In this document: in pieces, positions 47,970 through 57,181 of the stretch
Position numbering within the stretch: position 1 is the stretch's first letter
How the letters are laid out: every line of letters begins with the position of its first letter
DNA from: Acetobacter farinalis
GTDB lineage: Bacteria; Pseudomonadota; Alphaproteobacteria; Acetobacterales; Acetobacteraceae
Reading direction: 5' to 3'
Length of the DNA: 64,000 nucleotides
Assembly: GCF_011516935.1 (NCBI RefSeq)
Contig: NZ_WOTF01000009.1
Coordinates: 1-64,000 of the forward strand
Position numbers and translations under genes: made by a program
The notes under the pieces: generated by a model
What the model saw: the letters and a program-made list of their open reading frames with translations, nothing else
The model's database searches: none
Told to the model about the DNA's origin: nothing

Positions 47970-48392
47970 TTAACTGTCAAACTGCTTGCTGCGGCCCTGC
48001 TTGATGCCTGCGCGGTGCGCCTTGCCATCCAGCCGCCGCTGGCGGGCGGCGCGGCCGGGGCGGGTGGGTACGCGGTAAGCCTGCCTGTGGGCGGCCTGCC
48101 GGAGGAGTTCCACCAGACGTTGCGTGGCGTCCTCCCGGTTCTGCTGCTGGGTGCGGTAGTTGCGGGCGGTGATGACAATCACCCCCTCCCGCGTGGCGCG
48201 GCTGCCCGCCAGTTCCAGCACGCGTGTGCGCACCCGGTCCGGCAGGGAGGGAGACCCGGCGGCATCAAACCGTAACTGTGCGGCGGTGGCCACCTTGTTC
48301 ACATTCTGGCCGCCGGGGCCGGAGGCCAGAATGTAGGTAAAGGAGAGTTCCGCGTCATCCAGCGAGAGGCTGGGGGTGATGGCTATCCGCAT
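47970..48392 (-). CDS. arfB: Peptidyl-tRNA hydrolase ArfB (YaeJ)
   Basis: A 140-residue release-factor-like protein: ASGPGGQNVNKVATAAQLRFD carries the catalytic GGQ, and a basic C-terminal tail (RQRRLDGKAHRAGIKQGRSK) would enter the empty mRNA channel. It rescues stalled ribosomes. It has no codon-recognition domain, which separates it from RF1/RF2. Confidence 0.93.
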   Translation of the reverse strand: MRIAITPSLSLDDAELSFTYILASGPGGQNVNKVATAAQLRFDAAGSPSLPDRVRTRVLELAGSRATREGVIVITARNYRTQQQNREDATQRLVELLRQAAHRQAYRVPTRPGRAARQRRLDGKAHRAGIKQGRSKQFDS

Positions 48393-48437
48393 CAGGCGTC
48401 TTTCCGGCTCTGCATTTGGGCCTTCCGGCTGCCCTGT

Positions 48438-50078
48438 TCAGGATTTCTGCGCTTTCTCTTTCTTCTTCCGCTTTTCTTTGGCCGCACGCTGGGAGGGGGC
48501 AGCCGTGCCGCCCCGCGCACGTTCGATCACGAAGCGGGCGTAATCATCCATATCGCCATCAAACGGCACAATGGTGTTGTCCGCTGCCAGCCACAGGCGG
48601 TCCGCCACCAGTTCCATCAGGGAGCGGTCATGCGTGATCAGCAGCACCGCGCCTTCATACTCATTCAGCGCATCCAGCAGGGCGCGGCGGCTGTCGATAT
48701 CCAGATGGTTGGTCGGTTCGTCCAGAATCAGCAGATGCGGGGCGGACATGGCCACCATGTTCAGCAGCAGGCGGGCGCGTTCCCCACCGGAGAGAGCCTC
48801 CACCTTGGTGCCCTGCTTTTCAAAATGGATGCCGAACTGCGCCAGCCGGGAGCGGTGAGACTGGTCACTATCCGTTGGCCGGGCTTCGCGCATGATGTCC
48901 AGCGGGGTCTGCTGCGGGTCCAAGGCTTCAATCTGATGCTGGTGGAACCAGCCCACTTCCATGCGGGAGGAGCGGGAAACGCGCCCCTCCCGCGCCTGAA
49001 GAGCGCCCGCCACCAGCTTGGCGAAGGTGGATTTCCCGGCCCCGTTCACGCCCAGCAGGCCGATACGGTCATCCACATCCAGCCGCAGGTCGAGATCTTT
49101 CAGAATGGCCGGGTCATCCCCGTAGCCCACTTCCACATTTTCCAGCCGCAGCAGGGGCGGGGCCAGCGGGCGCGGCGGGGAAGGCAGGATGAAGGGGGAA
49201 ACCTGTGCCTCGATGGTGGTTTCAATGGGTGTCAGCTTGGCCAACCGCTTCACGCGGCTCTGGGCCTGCGCGGCCTTGGCGGCGGAGGCCTTGAACCGGT
49301 CCACAAAGGATTGCAGATGCGCGCGCTCGGCTTCCTGCTTGGCGCGGGTGGCGTTTTGCAGGCGGATTTTCTCAGCCCGCTGGCGCTCGAAGGAATCATA
49401 CCCGCCGGTATAGAGTTCCAGCTTGCCTTCCGTGACATGCAGCGTGAAATCTACCGAGTTGTTCAGCAGTTCGCGGTCATGGCTGATAATCAGGGCCGAA
49501 TGCGGGTAGCGTTCCAGCCGGGCTTCCAGCCAGAGCGCGCCTTCAAGGTCCAGATAGTTGGTCGGTTCGTCCAGCAGCAGCAGGTCGGGCTCGGAGAACA
49601 GGGCGGCGGCCAGCGCCACGCGCATCCGCCAGCCACCGGAGAATTCGGCCATCGGGCGGTCCAGATCCGCGGTGGAGAAACCAAGACCGTTCAGGATTTC
49701 CGCTGCGCGGGACGGAGCGCTGTCGGCATCAATTTCAATCAGCCGCATCCAGATATCGCCCATCCGTTCCGGCTCGGCTGTTTCCAGCTCGGCCATCAGG
49801 GTGGCGCGTTCCGTATCGGCCGCCAGAATGGTGTCAATCAGGCTGATGGCGGTGGCGGGGTGTTCCTGATCCACCGCGGCAATGCGGGCGGATTTGGGAA
49901 TGGAAATTTCACCGGAATCCGGCTGCAACTCGCCTTTGATCAGCTTGAACAGTGTGGATTTGCCAACCCCGTTCCGCCCCACGAGAGAGACCTTGGAGGG
50001 GGTGGGCAGGCTGACGCTGGCACGATTGAAAAACTGGCGTCCCCATGCGTTGAACACGAGGCTGTCGATCTGGAGCAT
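48438..50078 (-). CDS. ABC-F family ATPase
   Basis: A 546-residue protein with two ATPase domains and no membrane segment. Walker A motifs are GRNGVGKST and GVNGAGKST; signatures are FSGGWRMR and LSGGERARLL; both Walker B segments read LLLDEPTNYLD/LILDEPTNHLD. A charged inter-domain linker and a Lys-rich tail (KEKRKKKEK) are present. ABC-F proteins act on ribosomes. It resembles the Uup/YheS branch. Confidence 0.92.
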   Translation of the reverse strand: MLQIDSLVFNAWGRQFFNRASVSLPTPSKVSLVGRNGVGKSTLFKLIKGELQPDSGEISIPKSARIAAVDQEHPATAISLIDTILAADTERATLMAELETAEPERMGDIWMRLIEIDADSAPSRAAEILNGLGFSTADLDRPMAEFSGGWRMRVALAAALFSEPDLLLLDEPTNYLDLEGALWLEARLERYPHSALIISHDRELLNNSVDFTLHVTEGKLELYTGGYDSFERQRAEKIRLQNATRAKQEAERAHLQSFVDRFKASAAKAAQAQSRVKRLAKLTPIETTIEAQVSPFILPSPPRPLAPPLLRLENVEVGYGDDPAILKDLDLRLDVDDRIGLLGVNGAGKSTFAKLVAGALQAREGRVSRSSRMEVGWFHQHQIEALDPQQTPLDIMREARPTDSDQSHRSRLAQFGIHFEKQGTKVEALSGGERARLLLNMVAMSAPHLLILDEPTNHLDIDSRRALLDALNEYEGAVLLITHDRSLMELVADRLWLAADNTIVPFDGDMDDYARFVIERARGGTAAPSQRAAKEKRKKKEKAQKS

Positions 50079-50156
50079 AAGGCGAGAGGTCCGGTAACAG
50101 GAATGGGCCGGACCTCTCTATACCAGTTTGCTGGAAAAGGTGAGGGCTGAGGGGCC

Positions 50157-51878
50157 TCAGACGCTCTCAGCCACCCAGTTTTTCTTTTTGGTGGCCAGAC
50201 CGATGCCGGGGTTCATGCAGTTGCAGGGGTCCAGTTCCCGGTAATGCGCCAGCATGGTCTCCGGTGCGTGATACAGATGCCCCACGTTATGTTCGGCCGG
50301 GTAGCGGGCGCCGCGCTGGTCCAGGCCGGGCAGCATGCTGTGCTCCACGGCCATGGCGTTGTAGCCTTTTTTAATGACGTAATCCTGATGCATCACATGG
50401 CACAGGAAGTGGCCGTAATAGAGTTTGACGATAATTTTTTCTTCAATGTCCTGCGGCAGTTTTTCAAACCACTCCTGATCGTTCCGGCGCAGGGCCACAT
50501 CCAGCGCCACAATATCCTCGGCCTCGCGGTGGTGCACGGCACGGTAGCGCACGGCAGCCCCCGCCGCGGCAAAGCGGTGCAGGAAGGCGCGGGAGCCTTC
50601 ATCGGGTGTGCATTCGAAAAATTCACCTGTGGCCGTGCTGAAGAACTGCTCCAGATAGGCCCGCACCGGGGCCGCAAGGGTGGCGGAGGTTTTCAGCATC
50701 AGGTGATGTTCGAACCTGTCCCGGTAGTCCAGCATCCGCTTGGGGAGCTGGTTGGGGAGGAGCGTGCTGAGCGCCTGCATCAGCCGGTCACTCAGGTTTT
50801 CAGGCAGAAAGCTGAATTTCTTGGCAAAAATATCAAAGCGGGATTTTGTGGCGAAGAGTTTGGGCAGGAAGCCGGTGCCGAACTTGCGGATCACCGCGAA
50901 GGTGTCCTTGCCGTATTTTTCGGCAATATTGAACGCATCGCGGTGGATGTATTCCCCGGCAATCGGCAGTTCATCAAAGGCTGTCAGCACATGGCGGCGG
51001 AGGTCTTCCAGCTCCTGTGTGCTGTTGCTGCCAATGTAGAACACGGCAGGGTTTTTCTCCGCCGGGAAGGTGTCCAGCCGCACGGCAAACACCACCAGCT
51101 TGCCCGCGCAGCCTGCCGCTTCATGCCAGCGGGAAGGGTCAGCATTGAAGCGGGCGGGGGTATCGGCATCCACATCCCGCACATGCGTTACATACTCGCC
51201 GTCATGCCCGCGGCCGGCATTCCAGTCGATATCCGTTTCGGAGAAGGTTCCGGCCTGAAGCGTGTTCAGAATGGCCTCCGGGTCATTCCCCAACTGGATG
51301 CCCAGATGGTTGACAAGGCGCAGCTGGCCATCTTCCCCCACCTGCCCGAACACGGCCATTTCCGTATAGGCCGGGCCGCGCTGCACCAGCGCACCGCCGG
51401 AGTTGTTGCTGATCCCGCCCAGAACAGACGCCCCGATGCAGGAGGACCCGATAACGGAATGCGGCTCCCGCCCGATGGCGCTCAGCTTGCTTTCCAGCTC
51501 ATACAGCGTGGCGCCGGGCAGGCAGACCACCTGCCTGCCCTCCCCAATCAGATGCGCGCCGGTCAGCCGCAGGGTGCTGATAAGCACGATCTCGCGGTCA
51601 TAGTTATCGCCATCAGGTGTGGAGCCGCCTGTCAGGCCGGTATTGGCGGCCTGCATGATGATAATTTTGCCATCCGCCACACAGGCCTGCGCCACCCGCC
51701 ACAGCTCCACCAGCGTGCCGGGCTGCACCACGGCCAGCACCTTGCCCGAACCAAAGCGGAAGCCGTGGCGGAACCGGTAGGTTTCGGCCTCGCTGGTCAG
51801 CACATGGCCATGGCCGACAATATCCTTCAGGCGGCCCAGCAGGGGCTGGTTTGCCGGGGTCTGGGCGGGGGTCGTCAT
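50157..51878 (-). CDS. dld: D-lactate dehydrogenase, quinone-dependent (Dld)
   Basis: A 573-residue FAD protein, close to the 571 residues of E. coli Dld. The PP-loop FAD domain contains QAANTGLTGGSTP and SVIGSSCIGASVLGGISNNSGG; the C-terminal membrane-binding domain ends with EHNVGHLYHAPETM and LDPCNCMNPGIG. It oxidises D-lactate and passes electrons to ubiquinone, in keeping with the lactate use of acetic acid bacteria. ATG 51878 gives the usual N-terminus; the frame to 52034 is not supported. Confidence 0.93.
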   Translation of the reverse strand: MTTPAQTPANQPLLGRLKDIVGHGHVLTSEAETYRFRHGFRFGSGKVLAVVQPGTLVELWRVAQACVADGKIIIMQAANTGLTGGSTPDGDNYDREIVLISTLRLTGAHLIGEGRQVVCLPGATLYELESKLSAIGREPHSVIGSSCIGASVLGGISNNSGGALVQRGPAYTEMAVFGQVGEDGQLRLVNHLGIQLGNDPEAILNTLQAGTFSETDIDWNAGRGHDGEYVTHVRDVDADTPARFNADPSRWHEAAGCAGKLVVFAVRLDTFPAEKNPAVFYIGSNSTQELEDLRRHVLTAFDELPIAGEYIHRDAFNIAEKYGKDTFAVIRKFGTGFLPKLFATKSRFDIFAKKFSFLPENLSDRLMQALSTLLPNQLPKRMLDYRDRFEHHLMLKTSATLAAPVRAYLEQFFSTATGEFFECTPDEGSRAFLHRFAAAGAAVRYRAVHHREAEDIVALDVALRRNDQEWFEKLPQDIEEKIIVKLYYGHFLCHVMHQDYVIKKGYNAMAVEHSMLPGLDQRGARYPAEHNVGHLYHAPETMLAHYRELDPCNCMNPGIGLATKKKNWVAESV

Positions 51879-52229
51879 AAGGTGGAGCTCCGTAAGGCGA
51901 GGAAGGGGTGATGTTATAACACGCTTCTTTTTGAGTGCCAGATTGCAGGCATGCGTACCGGTCCATGCCGTATCCCAGTCTATACCTGAGCCAGTGCGCA
52001 GCGAAGATCCTGAACGCGGCACGGGCCGCTTCAAAAGGCCCGATGCTGGTCACGATCAGGCGACCAGCCTGAAAATTCCAGCTTTCATTGGTTTGGTCAT
52101 GGTGCTTTTGGCAGGAGTGTGTGCATCAGAGCTGAAGCGGGGGCACGTGCTCGACAGTCTGCGTGGAAACGGCAGACATTTTCAGGAATGGCCGGGTCCG
52201 GGCTCAGAAGGCCCCGCATCCGGGCAGGC

Positions 52230-53999
52230 TCAGCCGCAATATTTCTCCCCCGCCAGTTCCCGCCGGGTGCGTTCCAGTTCTTCCGCATAGCGCCGCAGCA
52301 CGTAGCGTTCACTCAGCAGGCCCAGAATGTGGTTCTGGGCGTCCACCACCGCCAGCGCGGGGCGGGCCAGCCGCTCAAAACTGTCAATGGCGGTGGCGAG
52401 GGAGAGGTCGGGTGTCAGCGCCAGATCATCCGGGGCCACCAGTTCTGCCAAGGGCGTGGTTTCTGTAAACCGGCCTGAATGGAGCTGCACATTTTCCACC
52501 AGCCCCCGGTAACGGTTTTCCGCATCACATAGAATGATGTAGCGCGGAGTCTGGTGCGGGAAGGCCAGACGGGCGGCCTGCACGGTTTCTGTCACGGGGA
52601 AGGTGACCACTTCCGTGCGCATCATCCGCTCCACCGTCAGGGTGCGCATCCAGCCCACATCCACGCCCGAGCGGATATTTTCTCCGCGTAGGTGGAAGCG
52701 CCATGTGGCGAAGGAGTAGCCGAATGTCCGCCGCACGGTAATGGAGGAAACAATGGCGGAAACCACCACAGCGCCTGTCAGCGGCAGGCTGCCGGTGGTT
52801 TCCAGCGCCAGAAAGATCATGGTCATGGGGCCGCCAATCACGCCCACGGCCAGCGCGCACATGCCCGCAATGGTGCAGACAGACACCGGCAGAACCGCCA
52901 GCGGGGCCAGAACCCCGGCAAAGACCGCGCCGGTCAGCACCCCCAGATACAGCGAGGCAAAGAACAGCCCGCCGCGAAAGCCGGAGCCAATGGAAATGGC
53001 GGAGGCCAGCGCCTTCAGCCCCAGGAGCCCGAGGGCGAGCATCAGCGGGGGAGCAGCAATCAGCCCCGCGCGCATGGCCATATGGCCGGAGGAAAGAACG
53101 GAGGGCGAGACAAGCGCCAGCCCCCCTACCAGCAGCCCCCCGAGCGCCGGGTGCAGCCAGACCGGTAGCGGCAGGCTGCGGAAGGTGTGTTCTGTCAGCG
53201 TGACGACGCGCATCAGCATCACTCCCACCAGCCCGGCAAAAATCCCAAGCAGGACAATGGGGAAGTAGGCCAGAAGCGGAATGCTGGTCGGGGTTTCCAC
53301 CTGAACCGGCAGCAGGACAGTGCCTGTCAGATGTACAATGCCAATGCCGCAGATAGCGGCCAGAGCCACCGGGGCCAGTGCGGTAAAGGTGTAGGAGCCG
53401 ATAATCAGCTCAAACGCGTAGAATGCTCCGGCCAGCGGGGCGTCAAACGCCGCCCCGATGGCTCCGGCCGCCCCGCAGCCCACCAGCAGGCGGACATCGG
53501 AGCGGTGCATGCGCAACTGCCGCCCGATGCGTGAGCCGAAGGCTGCCCCAAGCTGGCTGAATCCGGCCTCCAGCCCCAGAGAAACCCCGCAGCCGTTGGA
53601 AAGAATGGTCTGCCCGGCCAGAATCAGGCTGTCCCGCAGGGACATCCGGCCTCCGTGCAGGGCGTTGGCCTCAATCGGGTCTACCGGGCGGAAGCGGGTT
53701 GTGCGGGCCAGATACAGGCTGCTCAGCCCCAGCAGCAGGCCACCGCCCATTGGCACCAGCAGGGCGCGCACAGGGCTGATGGCTGTAAGGCCGGACAGTC
53801 GGCCCGAACCCGGAGCCAGCAGATGGTGCGCGAGCAGTGTAGTGGCTGTCATGAGGCTGACAGCACAGCCCGCCAGCCCTCCCACCAGAGCCGCCAATGC
53901 AATCACCCACAGGTTATCCGTGCGTACAAGCGCACGAAGCGCCGCCAGAAGCTGGGGCGGCGTGTTGTGGGTGCGCATATGGTCCAGCAAGCCTGTCAT
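52230..53999 (-). CDS. ClC family chloride channel/antiporter with CBS domains
   Basis: A 589-residue protein. About 10-11 membrane helices contain the selectivity filter segments SNGCGVSLGLEAGF (the gating glutamate equals the Glu of GLEAG) and GSGFRGGLF. A C-terminal pair of CBS domains (about 440-575) includes LTVERMMRTEVVTFPV and PALAVVDAQNHILGLLSE. It probably exchanges Cl- for H+, useful in acid conditions; fluoride or nitrate transport cannot be excluded. Confidence 0.9.
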   Translation of the reverse strand: MTGLLDHMRTHNTPPQLLAALRALVRTDNLWVIALAALVGGLAGCAVSLMTATTLLAHHLLAPGSGRLSGLTAISPVRALLVPMGGGLLLGLSSLYLARTTRFRPVDPIEANALHGGRMSLRDSLILAGQTILSNGCGVSLGLEAGFSQLGAAFGSRIGRQLRMHRSDVRLLVGCGAAGAIGAAFDAPLAGAFYAFELIIGSYTFTALAPVALAAICGIGIVHLTGTVLLPVQVETPTSIPLLAYFPIVLLGIFAGLVGVMLMRVVTLTEHTFRSLPLPVWLHPALGGLLVGGLALVSPSVLSSGHMAMRAGLIAAPPLMLALGLLGLKALASAISIGSGFRGGLFFASLYLGVLTGAVFAGVLAPLAVLPVSVCTIAGMCALAVGVIGGPMTMIFLALETTGSLPLTGAVVVSAIVSSITVRRTFGYSFATWRFHLRGENIRSGVDVGWMRTLTVERMMRTEVVTFPVTETVQAARLAFPHQTPRYIILCDAENRYRGLVENVQLHSGRFTETTPLAELVAPDDLALTPDLSLATAIDSFERLARPALAVVDAQNHILGLLSERYVLRRYAEELERTRRELAGEKYCG

Positions 54000-54109
54000 G
54001 GCTGCAAGGGAACAGGCAGAGGAGCGTCTGTCGGGGCGTCTGTCCGGTGTTTCACACTGTCCCTAATGCCTGCTTTTGCCCGTGTGAGGAAAGACCTAAT
54101 TTCAGGCGC

Positions 54110-55285
54110 TCAGGGGGCAGGGGCAGGGGGTGCCGGAGACTGACCGGCCAGAATGCGTGTCACATCCTCCTCTGTCAGGGTGTAGCGGAAGAACCGGGTG
54201 TAGAAAGTCTTCACATCCCGGCGCAGGTCAAAATCCCTGAACAAGTCAGGGTGGATATGCTGCGCGGCCCATTCCATCTGGAGCAGGACTTCACACCCGT
54301 AGCGGTCCCACGGGAAAACACCTTGCGGGCTGGTCCATGTCCTGCCGCGCTGAAAGGCGCTGAGGGTGCGCAGCGGGCTTTCAGCCGTCAGGGTTCCGGC
54401 ATCCGGCCCCAGAATGAGGATGTCCGGATCCCATGCCACAATCTGCTCGAACGTAACGGGGCGACGGTTGCCCGAAACCTCCGCGGCGGCATTGCGCCCG
54501 CCTGCGGCCTGAATCCAGGCGTCAATCAGTGTATTCGCGCCATCAATCTGCAAAGGGGCAAGGCGGGCGATATGCAGCACACGCGGGCGGGCCGCAGCGG
54601 GCAGGGCGGCCGTGCGGGCATGCAGGGTTTGCAAAAGCCCTTCCATGGCCTGCCGGTACTGCCCTGCCATCTGGCGCGCGTAAGGGGTGGCGAGGGCCTC
54701 GGCGGTCATGTCCACGGAGGCGAGCATCTGCGGCAGGGTCGTGTAGTGGGCGTCCAGCGTGGGCAGACCTGTTTTGCGCAGATCTTCCGCCTTGGCACGG
54801 GTGGGCACGAACACCAGCCCGATATGCCGGTTCAGCAGATCTTCCGGGTTGGCAATCTCCGGGCGGATGCCGGTTTCAGCAGAGAGAAGAGTCGGGGCAA
54901 TTTTAAAAAGCCACGGCAGATCAGCGGGTTTGTTGGCCGAGACCTTGATGCGTTCCGCCCCGCCCAGCATGACGGTAATCTCGTTATGGGCGAACCACAG
55001 GTCGGCAATATTGGCCGCGTTCTTACCCAGCGTGACGGGGGTGCCGCTCTGGTCCGTAACCGTGCGCGGGTAAACGGGGGCGTGCTCTGCGACCGGAGGA
55101 GGGGCAGGGGCTGCCAGCGTATCAGCAGGGGCGGAGGCATGGCTGGCCGGGTGTGCGGTCTGTGCCATGGCTTGGGCAGGGAACGCCTGCGGGGCGGCCA
55201 GCCCGGCCCCCAGAAGGCCGAGCATGAGGCCGGACGTGCAGAACAGCCTGCATCGGCGCATAAAGGGGAGCATAAAGGAGCGCAT
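54110..55285 (-). CDS. Periplasmic ABC substrate-binding protein (FepB/BtuF-like)
   Basis: A 391-residue protein with a signal peptide (AMA-QT), a Pro/Ala-rich spacer, then a helical-backbone binding fold (Peripla_BP_2). It contains VTDQSGTPVTLGKNAANIADL, NPEDLLNRHIGLVFVP, FEQIVAWDPDILILG and AAQHIHPDLF. The class binds siderophores, heme, cobalamin or molybdate. No permease or ATPase gene is adjacent, so its transporter lies elsewhere. A TATAAT box lies upstream at 55306-55311. A Pro/Ala tail ends the protein. Confidence 0.8.
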   Translation of the reverse strand: MRSFMLPFMRRCRLFCTSGLMLGLLGAGLAAPQAFPAQAMAQTAHPASHASAPADTLAAPAPPPVAEHAPVYPRTVTDQSGTPVTLGKNAANIADLWFAHNEITVMLGGAERIKVSANKPADLPWLFKIAPTLLSAETGIRPEIANPEDLLNRHIGLVFVPTRAKAEDLRKTGLPTLDAHYTTLPQMLASVDMTAEALATPYARQMAGQYRQAMEGLLQTLHARTAALPAAARPRVLHIARLAPLQIDGANTLIDAWIQAAGGRNAAAEVSGNRRPVTFEQIVAWDPDILILGPDAGTLTAESPLRTLSAFQRGRTWTSPQGVFPWDRYGCEVLLQMEWAAQHIHPDLFRDFDLRRDVKTFYTRFFRYTLTEEDVTRILAGQSPAPPAPAP

Positions 55286-55305
55286 CGGTATTCCGGCCTG
55301 ATCGT

Positions 55306-55311
55306 ATTATA
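55306..55311 (-). promoter_or_regulatory. Likely -10 box of the binding-protein gene
   Basis: TATAAT on the minus strand, 21 nt before the start codon. No -35 box stands at the right distance, so the promoter may need an activator. It lies within a loose ATCG...TATA symmetric region (55301-55334). Confidence 0.4.
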
Positions 55312-55335
55312 TACGGTAGAATATAGAGGGCGATG

Positions 55336-55388
55336 GTGCAAGACGCCGCTTCCCCCAAAGGAGCGGGGGAACATGCGCTGTCTTGCAC
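55336..55388. repeat. Nested inverted repeat
   Basis: Outer arms GTGCAAGAC (55336-55344) and GTCTTGCAC (55380-55388) are perfect complements; inside, TTCCCCC (55350-55356) pairs with GGGGGAA (55365-55371). No T-tract on either strand, so it is not a standard terminator. It lies between the small protein gene and the binding-protein gene. Confidence 0.7.
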
Positions 55389-55446
55389 AGAGGAAGGAAA
55401 GCTGGCGGGTTTTTAGACAGCCCTGACGTACGGGGTCAGGCCGCCC

Positions 55447-55677
55447 TCAGGCCAGCAGGGTGCGGTTCCGCCGCCAGGCATCTTCCAGTGCGTCCGCCGG
55501 GTCCATATGGGCATCACTCCACGCGCCTTCAGATGTTTCCGGTGCGTGCACAACGGCGCGCCATGTGGCGCTGCCGGTCTCTCTCTCCATGCGCACATGC
55601 CAGGAGGGAGGAATACGCGTGAGCAACCGTTCGATCTTCTGGCCAGATGTCAGCGGTTTTGCGTAATTATGGCTCAC
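55447..55677 (-). CDS. Small conserved-looking protein, 76 residues
   Basis: GTG start at 55677 with a strong ribosome site (GGAGGAG, 6 nt upstream). It begins 22 nt after the end of rpiA/gntK and is probably the last gene of the pentose phosphate operon. It is soluble and rich in Trp, Arg and acidic residues (RIPPSWHVRMERETGSA, DPADALEDAWRRN). No motif or family is recognised. Confidence 0.65.
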   Translation of the reverse strand: MSHNYAKPLTSGQKIERLLTRIPPSWHVRMERETGSATWRAVVHAPETSEGAWSDAHMDPADALEDAWRRNRTLLA

Positions 55678-55699
55678 GCGGCACTCCTCCGTGGTTCAG

Positions 55700-57037
55700 T
55701 CAGAGCGTTTTCAGATACGCCAGAATGCTTGCAATGGTTGCCGCAGGGGTTTCCTCTGCGGGAATTGTCATAGCGTGTTCATCCGCGCCCGGTTCTTCCA
55801 GAGTCTGCAACTGGCTGGGGAGCAGGGTGGGCGGCATATAGTGGCCTTTCCGGTTCTTCAGCCGCTGGAGCAGAATGGATTCCGGCGTGTGCAGATAGAT
55901 AAAGATCGGGTCCAGCCCCCCCTTGCGCAAGGCATCCCGATAGGAATGTTTCAGGGCGGAGCAGGTGAGAATGCCGCCTGTGCCCGCTTGTTTGCACCGG
56001 GCCAGCCAGTCATGGCAGCTTGCCAGCCAGGGCCAGCGGTCTTCATCATTCAGGGGGATGCTGGCAGCCATTTTCTCAACATTCGCGGCGGGGTGCAGGT
56101 CATCCCCTTCCTGAAACGGCCAGCCGAGTTCATTCCGCAACCCGTGCGCAATGGTGGTTTTGCCGGAGCCTGAAACGCCCATGATGACCAGAAGCTGTTT
56201 CTTGATTCCCTCCGCCGCTGGCTGGGGCGGCAGCACGACCTGATTTCTGGCAATATGATCGTGCTCGGGAGCACCCTGTGCCGCGGTGTGGGCGGAGGGC
56301 GCCAGAGCGGTGGCTTTCTGCGCGCCGGACGCGGTGGGGTGGAGAACCTGAATGCCTTCAGCCCCCGCGATAATGGCCTGCGTTGCCATGTGAATGAACA
56401 GCCCGTGTTCCACAACACCCACAAGGTTATGGATTGCCTGCCCCAGTGTCTGCGGGTCTGCAATCGGGCCAAACACGCAGTCCATGATCAGGTTTTTTTC
56501 ATCTGTCAGATAAAAAGAGCCGTCCCGCATTTTGCGTGGCGTGACCTGCGCGCCCAGCCTGCCTAGATGAACGGCAACATTTTCCCAGCCGAACGGAACC
56601 ACTTCCACCGGCACCGGGCAGAGCATGCCCAGATGGTCAACATACTTGCTGCTGTCTGCCACAATCACAAACTGCTTTGCGGCGGAGGCGACAATTTTCT
56701 CACGCAGCAGCGCGCCACCCCGGCCCTTGACGAGGTTGAGGGTGCCCGGTTCGATCTCATCCGCGCCATCAATGGTGATATCAAGCTCAGGGTGCGCGCC
56801 AAAGCCGGTCAGTTCAATACCTTCCTCACGCGCCTGTGCTTCCGTGGCGTTGGAGGTGGGAATGGCACAGATGCGCAAGCCTTCTTCCCGCACACGGCGG
56901 CCCAGTTCCGCCACCACGAAAAACGCGGTGGAGCCCGTACCAAGCCCGACAACCATGCCGTCCTGCACCAGAGCCGCAGCCTGAATGGCAGCCTGTTGTT
57001 TGAGTTTTGCAGCGGGGTCCAAAGGTGTGCCGGTCAT
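55700..57037 (-). CDS. rpiA: Ribose-5-phosphate isomerase fused to gluconokinase
   Basis: A 445-residue bifunctional protein. Residues 1-232 are RpiA (GLGTGSTA 31-38, TSNATEAQA, DGADEI 90-95, KGRGGALLREK). A Pro/Ala-rich linker covers about 233-280. Residues 281-445 are a GntK-type gluconate kinase with P-loop GVSGSGKTT (287-295), EGDDLHP and LTCSALKHSYRD. One chain converts ribulose 5-phosphate to ribose 5-phosphate and gluconate to 6-phosphogluconate. It follows pgl in the operon; the gap is 144 bp. Confidence 0.93.
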   Translation of the reverse strand: MTGTPLDPAAKLKQQAAIQAAALVQDGMVVGLGTGSTAFFVVAELGRRVREEGLRICAIPTSNATEAQAREEGIELTGFGAHPELDITIDGADEIEPGTLNLVKGRGGALLREKIVASAAKQFVIVADSSKYVDHLGMLCPVPVEVVPFGWENVAVHLGRLGAQVTPRKMRDGSFYLTDEKNLIMDCVFGPIADPQTLGQAIHNLVGVVEHGLFIHMATQAIIAGAEGIQVLHPTASGAQKATALAPSAHTAAQGAPEHDHIARNQVVLPPQPAAEGIKKQLLVIMGVSGSGKTTIAHGLRNELGWPFQEGDDLHPAANVEKMAASIPLNDEDRWPWLASCHDWLARCKQAGTGGILTCSALKHSYRDALRKGGLDPIFIYLHTPESILLQRLKNRKGHYMPPTLLPSQLQTLEEPGADEHAMTIPAEETPAATIASILAYLKTL

Positions 57038-57181
57038 GCTGTGGTTCCTTGTTCTTACTTTTTAGTGCGTCGTTCTATGCGAACCGGAGGATGTCTCCCC
57101 GGGCGTATTTCCAGGTGTATCCGTGAGCGCTTTTCCCCAAGGGCGTTTTCTCCCTGGGGGGGCGCCTTTGGTGCGGTTTGT

